A DNA stretch of 12,724 bases, taken from assembly GCA_014730235.1 (NCBI GenBank), contig WJIO01000216.1:1-12724 (forward strand). Reading direction: 5' to 3'. The notes below the pieces were generated by a model, which did not search any database, had not been told where the DNA came from, and saw nothing but the letters and a program-made list of their open reading frames with translations. The DNA comes from Candidatus Poribacteria bacterium (GTDB taxonomy: Bacteria; Poribacteria; DTPJ01; WJIO01). The translations under genes and the position numbers were made by a program. Positions 6,519 to 12,724 of this stretch are shown in pieces (position 1 is the stretch's first letter; every line of letters starts with the position of its first letter).

Positions 6519-7375
6519 GAGTTTTTAGTGCATTCTTGTTCCCAAATCTTCAATCTTTCTATAACTTCGTTTATTATCCAATCGGGTGTGGATGCTCCAG
6601 CAGTTATACCAACTTTAGAGATATTTTTCAGCCATGATTTTTCTATTTCATTAACTGTTTCAATATGATATGTATGAACACCCGTCTCTTTACAGAGCGA
6701 TGCCAATCGGTTGGTATTTGCACTGTTATAGCCTCCAATAACAATCATAAGATCAACTTCCTTTGCCAGAGCTAAAGCGGCTTTCTGTCTAAGAGCAGTG
6801 GCATGACATATAGTATTAAAAACTTTTACCTCATCGCTTTCTCCTAAAAATACACTTACCACCTTTCTAAGATTGTCAAGGGATTGAGTTGTTTGGGCCA
6901 CAATACCTATTCGCTTCTTTTCGGGTAGTTTAGCTGCATCTTCGGCATTCTCCACAACCCAGACATTTTCACCGGCAAAGCCTGTTAATCCTATTACCTC
7001 CGGATGATTTCCTTCACCTATTATAACAACTTGATATTCCTCCTGGGCCAGAATTTGGGCTAATTCCTGTGCCTTTACAACAAATGGACAGGTGGCGTTG
7101 ACTATATTAAGGCCCTTGCATTTTGCTTTTTGTAACGTTTCGGGATTTGTACCATGGGAACGTATTATGATTGTATCACCGGATGTAAGTGAATCCAGGT
7201 CTGATACAACCTGAACGCCGCTTTGGGTAAGAAGTTGAACTTGTTGGGGGTTGTGAATAAGAGGACCCAAGCTGTATATGGGTGTTGGACTGTTTTTAGC
7301 CGCTTCAAATGCGAGCTTCATTGCTCGCTTTACACCAAAACAGAAACCTGCGTTCTCTGCTAGTATTATTTTCAT
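6515..7375 (-). CDS. ispH: 4-hydroxy-3-methylbut-2-enyl diphosphate reductase
   Basis: Last enzyme of the MEP (non-mevalonate) pathway: an oxygen-sensitive iron-sulfur enzyme that reduces HMBPP to IPP and DMAPP. The 286 aa length is typical. The three cluster cysteines are C12 (AGFCFGVKRA), C96 (NATCPFV) and C190 (NTICHAT). Substrate-site residues H41 (LIHNPQ), H74 (RSHGT), H124 and the acid E126 (GNHPEV), T163 (AQTTQS) and the GGYNSANT stretch are intact. The ATG at 7375 lies 11 bases after the plsC stop. The intervening TGAATAAATTCTTA has no Shine-Dalgarno-like purine run, so initiation probably depends on coupling to plsC. The first residues (MKIILAENAGFCFG) match the family N-terminus, so the start is sound. 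Unlike many Clostridia, it is not fused to the following S1 gene. Confidence 0.97.
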   Translation of the reverse strand: MKIILAENAGFCFGVKRAMKLAFEAAKNSPTPIYSLGPLIHNPQQVQLLTQSGVQVVSDLDSLTSGDTIIIRSHGTNPETLQKAKCKGLNIVNATCPFVVKAQELAQILAQEEYQVVIIGEGNHPEVIGLTGFAGENVWVVENAEDAAKLPEKKRIGIVAQTTQSLDNLRKVVSVFLGESDEVKVFNTICHATALRQKAALALAKEVDLMIVIGGYNSANTNRLASLCKETGVHTYHIETVNEIEKSWLKNISKVGITAGASTPDWIINEVIERLKIWEQECTKNS

Positions 7376-7386
7376 TAAGAATTTAT

Positions 7387-8028
7387 TCAGTAGACAGACT
7401 TGTTTTTCAAATAAGAGATTTTTGTCATTACTTCTTTGCCTATGGCAAGGTAAACATCTTTTGATGCTTTCTGCCTGCGAAAATTTTCCATATCTAAAGG
7501 TTTAGCGAAAGCCACTGAAGCTTTTGCTGATTTTATCATCTTTGCCCCTCGTGGCAACACTTTTTCTGCTCCGCGAATAAAAGCCGGAATGACAACAGCA
7601 TCCGTTCGATAGGCTATAAGGCCTATACCGGGCTGTGCTTCTCCTAATGTTCCATCATGACTCCTCGTTCCTTCAGGAAATATTAAAAGCATTTCTCCTG
7701 ATTTCAGAAGTCTCAGAGCATTTCTGATTGCCCTACGATCAGGAACGCCCAGATGCACAGGAAAAGCATTTAAACTACTTAAAAAGCGTTTCACAATATC
7801 AGGTCTGAATAATGTTGACCTGGCCATATAGTTGAGGTTCCTGCTGACAGCAGCTCCCATAAAGACAGGATCCATATAACTTACATGATTGGACATTATT
7901 AATACGCCGCCTTTAGAAGGTATGTGTTCTGCACCAAATACTTCAAACTTAAACAAGGTACTTAGCAGCGGCCGTGCTACCACATGTAGAAAATGATAGT
8001 GGAATTTCATTCCCCTGTCAACAAGCAT
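7387..8028 (-). CDS. plsC: 1-acyl-sn-glycerol-3-phosphate acyltransferase
   Basis: Transfers a second acyl chain to lysophosphatidic acid to make phosphatidic acid, the precursor of membrane phospholipids, at the inner face of the membrane. It has 213 aa. Acyltransferase motifs are visible: the catalytic NHVSYMD (47-53, H48 and D53), FPEGTRS (117-123), and VIPAF (146-150). A hydrophobic N-terminal stretch (about 10-28) probably associates with the membrane. The ATG at 8028 overlaps the end of cmk by 11 bases. An internal ATG seven codons in is preceded by AGGGG, but only one base away, too close to be an SD. The cmk-plsC-ispH order is a familiar clostridial arrangement. Exact acyl donor (acyl-ACP or acyl-CoA) cannot be told. 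Confidence 0.93.
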   Translation of the reverse strand: MLVDRGMKFHYHFLHVVARPLLSTLFKFEVFGAEHIPSKGGVLIMSNHVSYMDPVFMGAAVSRNLNYMARSTLFRPDIVKRFLSSLNAFPVHLGVPDRRAIRNALRLLKSGEMLLIFPEGTRSHDGTLGEAQPGIGLIAYRTDAVVIPAFIRGAEKVLPRGAKMIKSAKASVAFAKPLDMENFRRQKASKDVYLAIGKEVMTKISYLKNKSVY

Positions 8029-8680
8029 TTACTTCTCTCTTAATAATGGCAATGATCTCATCCACTACCTGCTGGATATCCTTATCTGTGGTGTCTATTG
8101 TTATAGCATCCGGTGCCACACGCAAGGGCCCATGCTCCCGAGAGCTATCAGCTTTATCCCTCCTTGCTGTTTCCCTTTTTACCTGATCCTGATTTAACGG
8201 GTGTCCTTTAGACTCAAATTGTAGATAACGCCTTTTTGCCCTTTCTTCCAGAGAAGCATCCAGATATATTTTTACATCAGCATCAGGAAAGACAATTGTT
8301 GTTACATCCCGACCCTCAGTTATTACATTTCCTATTCTTCCTAACTGCTTTTGTCTTTCTACCATTATTTCTCGAACCTTTGGCAACTTAACAATATCTG
8401 ATATATGTTTATCCACTTCCGGATACCGTATTTCCCTGGAAACATCAACTCCGTTGAGAATTATTTTTTTACCATTATCTCTGAATATTATATTACAGCG
8501 TCTTGTTAGCTCAGCAAGAGCTCCCTGATCTTTCAGATCAATTTTCTCCTGTATTGCCTGCCATGTAACGGCTCGATACATGGCACCGGTGTTAATATAT
8601 AATAAATCCAGCTTATCAGCGATAATCTGAGCTATAGTACTTTTACCTGCTCCTGCCGGCCCATCAATGGCTATAACCAA
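8018..8680 (-). CDS. cmk: Cytidylate kinase
   Basis: Phosphorylates CMP and dCMP with ATP, recycling CMP from lipid synthesis and RNA turnover. The 220 aa length is normal. The P-loop GPAGAGKST is at 7-15, the nucleotide-site NTGAMYRA at 30-37, EGRDVTT at 122-128, and the lid/substrate region RRDKADSSRE followed by PLRVAPDAITIDTT. The start codon is TTG at 8680: GGAG (8692-8689) ends eight bases upstream and no in-frame ATG precedes the P-loop. It is the first gene of the cmk-plsC-ispH unit, with a good promoter about 60-80 bases upstream. It overlaps plsC by 11 bases. Confidence 0.97.
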   Translation of the reverse strand: MVIAIDGPAGAGKSTIAQIIADKLDLLYINTGAMYRAVTWQAIQEKIDLKDQGALAELTRRCNIIFRDNGKKIILNGVDVSREIRYPEVDKHISDIVKLPKVREIMVERQKQLGRIGNVITEGRDVTTIVFPDADVKIYLDASLEERAKRRYLQFESKGHPLNQDQVKRETARRDKADSSREHGPLRVAPDAITIDTTDKDIQQVVDEIIAIIKREVNAC

Positions 8681-8696
8681 GATGCTATCTCCAATT

Positions 8697-8722
8697 TTTG
8701 TTTATAGATAATCACAAACAAA
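8697..8722 (-). promoter_or_regulatory. Small dyad in the cmk leader
   Basis: TTTGTTT and AAACAAA, seven bases each, separated by 12 bases. It falls just after the predicted transcription start and before the cmk SD. It could form a weak AT-only hairpin or a repressor site, but low-complexity arms make chance likely. Confidence 0.25.
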
Positions 8723-8735
8723 GGGAATATTTTAT

Positions 8736-8763
8736 ATTATACAATAACACAGACAAAAATCAA
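8736..8763 (-). promoter_or_regulatory. Sigma-A promoter of the cmk-plsC-ispH operon
   Basis: Minus-strand TTGATT (8763-8758), 16-nt spacer, perfect TATAAT (8741-8736). Predicted start near 8729, giving a leader of about 50 bases before the TTG start of cmk. Confidence 0.75.
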
Positions 8764-8765
8764 GC

Positions 8766-8783
8766 AATATTTTGGTAAATATT
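8766..8783. promoter_or_regulatory. AT-rich dyad just upstream of the cmk -35 box
   Basis: AATATTT and AAATATT arms around TGGT. Its place two bases upstream of the -35 suits an UP element or activator site. The simple AT composition makes this weak evidence. Confidence 0.25.
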
Positions 8784-8854
8784 TTATCTTTACATTGAAA
8801 AACTATGGTTCTTCCGGGTTTAGTGGGGTTATAATTGAAAATTCTCTCAGCTTG

Positions 8855-8900
8855 TCATTCCTGCTTCAAGCTTTTTAAAAAAAGCTTGAAGCAGGAATGA
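8855..8900. repeat. Long perfect hairpin, REP-like (22-bp arms, 2-nt centre)
   Basis: Arms 8855-8876 and 8879-8900 are exact reverse complements. The outer part reads TCATTCCTGCTTCAAGC, and the inner part is a T5/A5 run. No T-run follows on either strand, so it is not a classic terminator, though it could still protect the 3' end of the oxidoreductase mRNA. The TCATTCC...GGAATGA ends resemble the widely scattered 'GTCATTCC' extragenic palindromes of other bacteria. That resemblance is from memory, and only one copy lies in this window. Confidence 0.7.
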
Positions 8901-8987
8901 AATTATAAAAAAGTTTCTTATCTTTACCTCACTCAAGCCGAAAGAGCCAATTAATTTTTAAATTTATTCGTAGAAAAACAGTGAATA

Positions 8988-10112
8988 CTATTTAGGCAAT
9001 TTACCCTTTTCAATAAGTTCGGCTATCATAAAACCAGTCACAGGTGAAAGGGCTATTCCATCGCCCTCATGTCCTGAAGCAGTGATGAAACCTTTTACAG
9101 GACCGATTTCTCCTAATATGGGCATTCCATCTGATGTATAAGGTCGAAGACCGGCAAATGTTCTTATTATACTTATTTCTTTTAAAGTCGGAAAAAATTC
9201 ACAGGCATGTTTAAGGATTGATTGAATTCCTCCTGGTGTATTGTTTTTATTATATCCGGCAAATTCCCGGGTGCTGCCTATAAGTATTGTTCCCGCTTTT
9301 GTCTGCTCTATGGCCAGGCCGACCCCTGTTTCATCTTTATACAAAGGTGATCTTTTAAATTTGGATACTATGTATTTACTACATATCATAACACGACTAA
9401 ACATTGGCGGCATGTATTCTGTAACCAGGATCTGGCCCCGACGAGGTATGATAGGTAGTTTAACACCAGCCATATTCGCCACAACCGGAGCATAAACACC
9501 GGCGGCGTTTACAACTATATCAGATTTTATTGCTCCTTCGGATGTAATAATTCCCTGTATTTTGTTTTTTTCAATTATAATATCAGTAACTTCGGTATGT
9601 GTAAGAATCTCCCCACCCATTTCCTCTGCGCCCTTTGCAAATGCAAAACAAAGCATCATGGAATTAACCTGGGCGTCCATTGATGAATATGTTGCACCCA
9701 CTACTTGAGGTGAGAGATGAGGTTCCAGCTTTCGGGCTTCTTGAGAATTCAACCACTGAACATCCAAACCGTGTTTCTGTTGTCTTTTCACAAGCCTTTC
9801 TATATCCGGCATATCTTCCGGGGATTTGACTATTATCATGCCTCCATTTTTCCTATACTCAATATCCAGCGTAAGCTCTGATGATAGCATCTCCATCATC
9901 CGGGTGCTTTTCAGGGCCATATTCAGATGATAACCGGGTTTTTTTGACTGCAAAAATACAAAGCCGTCACAAGCTCCTGATGTTCCGGAGGCTATGTCAT
10001 TCTTTTCCACCAATATGGTATCTATACCACGTTGGGCCAGATGATAGGTTATGGATGTGCCGATTACACCACCACCTATTACCACTGCATGAGTTTTTTT
10101 GTAGTATTTCAA
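8988..10112 (-). CDS. FAD-dependent amine/amino-acid oxidoreductase, DadA/DAO family
   Basis: Predicted to oxidise a C-N bond of an amino acid or amine using FAD. The family includes D-amino-acid dehydrogenase, glycine/sarcosine oxidase, proline/hydroxyproline dehydrogenase and HcnC. It has 374 aa. The N-terminal dinucleotide site is VVIGGGVIGTS (10-20) with the acidic strand end LVEK (34-37). IASGTSGACDG (40-50) follows, VNAAGVYAP lies at 201-209, and the C-terminal flavin-closing motif GLRPYTSDGMPILG (321-334) and SGHEGDGIALSPVTG (346-360) are typical. No signal peptide or membrane anchor is visible. The start is TTG at 10112: GAAGG (10125-10121) sits eight bases upstream, the nearest in-frame stop leaves no ATG, and the nearby ATG leads to an immediate stop. 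It begins one base after the copA stop, so the two are probably translated together. The substrate cannot be decided, and the pairing with a copper pump is unexplained. Confidence 0.88.
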   Translation of the reverse strand: MKYYKKTHAVVIGGGVIGTSITYHLAQRGIDTILVEKNDIASGTSGACDGFVFLQSKKPGYHLNMALKSTRMMEMLSSELTLDIEYRKNGGMIIVKSPEDMPDIERLVKRQQKHGLDVQWLNSQEARKLEPHLSPQVVGATYSSMDAQVNSMMLCFAFAKGAEEMGGEILTHTEVTDIIIEKNKIQGIITSEGAIKSDIVVNAAGVYAPVVANMAGVKLPIIPRRGQILVTEYMPPMFSRVMICSKYIVSKFKRSPLYKDETGVGLAIEQTKAGTILIGSTREFAGYNKNNTPGGIQSILKHACEFFPTLKEISIIRTFAGLRPYTSDGMPILGEIGPVKGFITASGHEGDGIALSPVTGFMIAELIEKGKLPK

Positions 10113-10113
10113 A

Positions 10114-12615
10114 TCATAAACCTTCAGATTTTATATTTACTTTTCTAAGACGATTTGCATTGGTAACAACGCTGACAGAACTGCTGGCCATTGCGATTTC
10201 TGCTATTACCGGATGAAGCAAACCAAGAACCGCTACGGGGATGGCCAACACATTATAACCAAATGCCCAATAAAGATTTTGTCTGATCTTTTTGAAAGTA
10301 GCCCGGGAGAGTTTTACCGAGCTAACCACAGCGGATAAATTTCCACTTACCAATGTAACATCCGATGCTTCTATAGCTATATCCGTTCCTGTTCCAATGG
10401 CAATACCAACATCTGCCTGAGTTAATGCCGGCGCGTCGTTAATACCATCACCAACCATTGCCACATAACCAACTTTCGACTGTAATTCCCTGATAGCTTC
10501 CACTTTACCGTCAGGCAGAACTTCAGACAATATTCTGGATATGCCAACCCTCTGAGCTATGGCTTCGGCTGTTCTCTTATTATCACCGGTGATCATGGCC
10601 GTTTCAATGCCCATTTCCTCAAGCTCCTTTATGGCGGTGACAGAATCATCCTTCAGTGTATCCGCTATGCCAATAATACCAATAAGCTGATCTCCCTCAG
10701 CTACCAATACTACAGTTTTTGCTTCATCTTCCAGCTTGATTAGATATTCTTCTGCCCATTGGGTATTCTTTATTTCTTCCAGAAATTTCTGGTTTCCAAT
10801 GAGGATTTTTTTTTCATTAACACTGCCTGTAACACCCTTACCGGATACAGCCTGAAAATCAGCAACTGATGGAATTTCAATACCCTTATCTTCAGCTTTT
10901 TTGACGATGGCCTGACCCAGGGGATGCTCTGATCCGGTCTCCACAGCGGCTGTTAGTTTTAAAACTTCATCCTCTGATTTGCCATCACGAAATATTATAT
11001 CCGTAACTTCCGGTTCTCCCCTTGTAATTGTTCCTGTTTTGTCAAATACAATAGTATGAACATCTTTTAGTATTTGTATAGCAGAACCTTCCCTGATGAG
11101 TATTCCGTTTTCAGCCCCCACACCGCTCCCTACCATCAAAGCTGTGGGCGTGGCCAAACCCAGGGCACAAGGACAGGCGATGACCAGAACGGCAACTGTG
11201 GCAAAAACAGCCAGAGTTATCACACCGTGATCTAAATTAACCCAGGGTAATATATCCTGAGACCAACGGGCTACAGCACCCATCTGAGATGGTACTAATA
11301 CCCACAGCAGAAAAGTTAACACAGCTATTGCCAGTATAGCAGGCACAAAATAAGCGGTGACTCTGTCTGCAAACTCCTGTATGGGAACTTTTGAACCCTG
11401 ACATTCTTCCACCATTTTAATTACCTGAGAAAGGAAAGTATCTTTACCAATTTTTGTGGCCTTAACTTTCAGCAATCCCAGTTGATTTATAGTTGCGCCT
11501 ATAACTTCATCGCCAGGATGTTTGGTCACAGGCATGGATTCTCCGGTGGCCATAGATTCATCAACAGAGCTTTCACCTTCTAATATTTCGCCATCAGTGG
11601 GTATCTTTTCACCGGGACGAACTATCATAACTTGACCTACCTGTAACTGCCGAATTGGTATTTCTTTTTCATCCCCATCTTCAATAATTCGGGCTGTCTT
11701 TGCGCCCAGTTCCAAAAGTTTCCTGATAGCTTGAGATGCCTTTCCCCTGGCTTTAGCCTCAATATGCCGGCCGGTAAGATGGAAAGACATTATCATGGCT
11801 GATATACCAGCATAGCTGGCGATGGGAGTACCCAGTAATTTAGCTATACCCGTGAGAAATGAAGCGGATGTTCCCAGAGTAATCAAAACATCCATATTTG
11901 CGCTTTTGTGAAAAGCTGATTTTACAGCAGAACGCAGCGTGGGATAACCAAGCCAGAATAAAACCGGGGCAGCCAGAACCACCATGCCTATGTCAAAAAC
12001 AAATCTATTAGGCAACGGTTTACCTAAAATCATTTCCGGCAGCATCCACAAAGCAATAGGGATTGTAAAAGCCCAGGCCAAAAGCATACGCTTCCTGGCA
12101 TCCCTTGTCTTTTCCTCCTCCCGGTCTACTTCTTCTGTTCCCAATACCTGGTATCCTGTATTTTCTACTACAACAAATATTTCATCCAGACTTATTATAT
12201 CTGAATCAAAGGAAATACTTGCTTTTTCTGTGGCCAGATTGACATTGACTTTCTTTATTCCCTTTGTCTTTTTCAGTGCTCTTTCAACGTTCTGAGCACA
12301 TGCCGCACAGGTCATACCACCAATTTTCAAAGCAATATCTTGTTGACCGGTATCTTTACCTTCAGCTTTTGAATCCCCTTCATCTATACCGTAACCGGAT
12401 TTTTTTATAGCATTTTTCAGTTTATCAGTATCTGTTTTGCTTGAATCAAAATCTACATAAGCCTTTTCTGAGGCCAGGTTTACGACTACTGATGATACAC
12501 CCTCAACTTTTTTCAACGATTTCTCCACCGTTGCCACACATGCGGCACAGTGCATACCTGTTATACCTATAGTAGTTTTTTCCTTATCCCTTTCCTCTTC
12601 CTTAGCTTCTGACAT
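10114..12615 (-). CDS. copA: Copper-transporting P1B-type ATPase with two N-terminal metal-binding domains
   Basis: Pumps Cu(I) out across the cytoplasmic membrane using ATP. Positions are for the 833-aa product from ATG 12615. Two HMA domains lie at about 12-76 and 93-158, with CAAC copper sites at 23-26 and 103-106. Eight membrane helices follow in the P1B pattern, with the transport motif CPC at 481-483. TGES (357-360) marks the actuator domain. DKTGT with phosphorylated D525, the HP of SEHPLG (564-565) and GDGIND (722-727) mark the catalytic domains. YN (787-788) and MASSS (809-813) in the last two helices are the remaining Cu(I) ligands, supporting Cu+ (P1B-1) over Zn/Cd. GTG 12624 gives three more residues, but GGAAG (12628-12624) overlaps that codon and is eight bases before ATG 12615, so ATG is preferred. 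No CopZ or CsoR gene is visible. The upstream region is cut by the window edge. Confidence 0.96.
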   Translation of the reverse strand: MSEAKEEERDKEKTTIGITGMHCAACVATVEKSLKKVEGVSSVVVNLASEKAYVDFDSSKTDTDKLKNAIKKSGYGIDEGDSKAEGKDTGQQDIALKIGGMTCAACAQNVERALKKTKGIKKVNVNLATEKASISFDSDIISLDEIFVVVENTGYQVLGTEEVDREEEKTRDARKRMLLAWAFTIPIALWMLPEMILGKPLPNRFVFDIGMVVLAAPVLFWLGYPTLRSAVKSAFHKSANMDVLITLGTSASFLTGIAKLLGTPIASYAGISAMIMSFHLTGRHIEAKARGKASQAIRKLLELGAKTARIIEDGDEKEIPIRQLQVGQVMIVRPGEKIPTDGEILEGESSVDESMATGESMPVTKHPGDEVIGATINQLGLLKVKATKIGKDTFLSQVIKMVEECQGSKVPIQEFADRVTAYFVPAILAIAVLTFLLWVLVPSQMGAVARWSQDILPWVNLDHGVITLAVFATVAVLVIACPCALGLATPTALMVGSGVGAENGILIREGSAIQILKDVHTIVFDKTGTITRGEPEVTDIIFRDGKSEDEVLKLTAAVETGSEHPLGQAIVKKAEDKGIEIPSVADFQAVSGKGVTGSVNEKKILIGNQKFLEEIKNTQWAEEYLIKLEDEAKTVVLVAEGDQLIGIIGIADTLKDDSVTAIKELEEMGIETAMITGDNKRTAEAIAQRVGISRILSEVLPDGKVEAIRELQSKVGYVAMVGDGINDAPALTQADVGIAIGTGTDIAIEASDVTLVSGNLSAVVSSVKLSRATFKKIRQNLYWAFGYNVLAIPVAVLGLLHPVIAEIAMASSSVSVVTNANRLRKVNIKSEGL

Positions 12616-12659
12616 TAATATCACTTCCTTGTATTGTAAGTTTTCAAAGCTGTAATTTT

Positions 12660-12682
12660 TATCAGAAAAGATTAAACTGATA
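12660..12682. promoter_or_regulatory. Possible operator dyad upstream of copA
   Basis: TATCAG and CTGATA, perfect inverted six-base arms 11 bases apart, 45 bases before the copA ATG. I see no convincing -35/-10 pair in the roughly 110 bases available, and the dyad does not match the CopY-type TACAnnTGTA box. Weak evidence. Confidence 0.25.
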
Positions 12683-12724
12683 TTTCTAAAATTAACTAAA
12701 ACCAGATGTTGCAGTGCTTAAAGA

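Larger units (their letters stand above)
8681..8987. other. 307-bp intergenic region: cmk promoter, two small dyads and one long hairpin repeat
   Basis: Strongly AT-rich and without a plausible gene on either strand. From the oxidoreductase stop toward cmk it holds a perfect 22-bp-arm hairpin (8900-8855), an AT-rich dyad (8783-8766), a promoter (8763-8736), a second dyad in the leader (8722-8697) and the cmk SD. These are listed separately. The stretch from about 8901 to 8987 shows no recognisable signal. Confidence 0.7.

Noticed and set aside
7278-7505. Plus-strand ORF across the plsC-ispH junction
   Set aside because: Antisense shadow of two conserved genes; no SD and no recognisable product.
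12624-12624. GTG at 12624 as the copA start
   Set aside because: The SD (GGAAG) overlaps this codon, whereas it is well spaced for ATG 12615.

Overview
The window looks like a stretch of ordinary chromosome from an AT-rich, anaerobe-like Firmicute, probably in or near Clostridia. Three things suggest this: a textbook SAM-I (S-box) riboswitch, the gene order cmk-plsC-ispH-S1, and strong AGGAGG/GGAG-type ribosome binding sites. This placement is an inference. A six-domain S1 protein is not the usual short Bacillus form, so some other phylum that carries S-boxes is possible. Every gene I accept is on the minus strand, so transcription runs from high to low coordinates.

In transcription order: (1) 12615-8988, a copper-type P1B ATPase (copA-like) followed one base later by a DadA-like FAD amine/amino-acid oxidoreductase that starts with TTG. 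(2) 8987-8681, an intergenic stretch with a 46-nt perfect hairpin repeat and a good promoter for the next operon. (3) 8680-6515, cmk, plsC and ispH, tightly packed: CMP recycling, phosphatidic-acid synthesis and the last step of the MEP isoprenoid pathway. (4) 6518-4348, an S1-domain RNA-binding protein with its own near-consensus promoter. The -35 box of that promoter contains the ispH stop codon, and a dyad spans its -10/-35 spacer. (5) 4255-1666, a SAM-I riboswitch with terminator controlling metK and ahcY, which overlap by one base: SAM synthesis and removal of the SAM by-product S-adenosylhomocysteine. (6) A 38-nt perfect palindrome with a T-rich tail that probably ends that operon. (7) 1559-840, a type 1 RNase H with an extra C-terminal region. 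(8) 682-1, the 5' two-thirds or so of a membrane/coiled-coil protein that runs off the window edge.

I found no phage, transposase, CRISPR, toxin-antitoxin or defence genes, and no rRNA or tRNA. The most interesting signals are regulatory. One is an 8-nt perfect complementarity between the SAM aptamer core and the terminator arm. Another is the operator-like dyad inside the S1 promoter. The third is the two long perfect palindromes. I do not see convincing evidence of a wholly new biological system.
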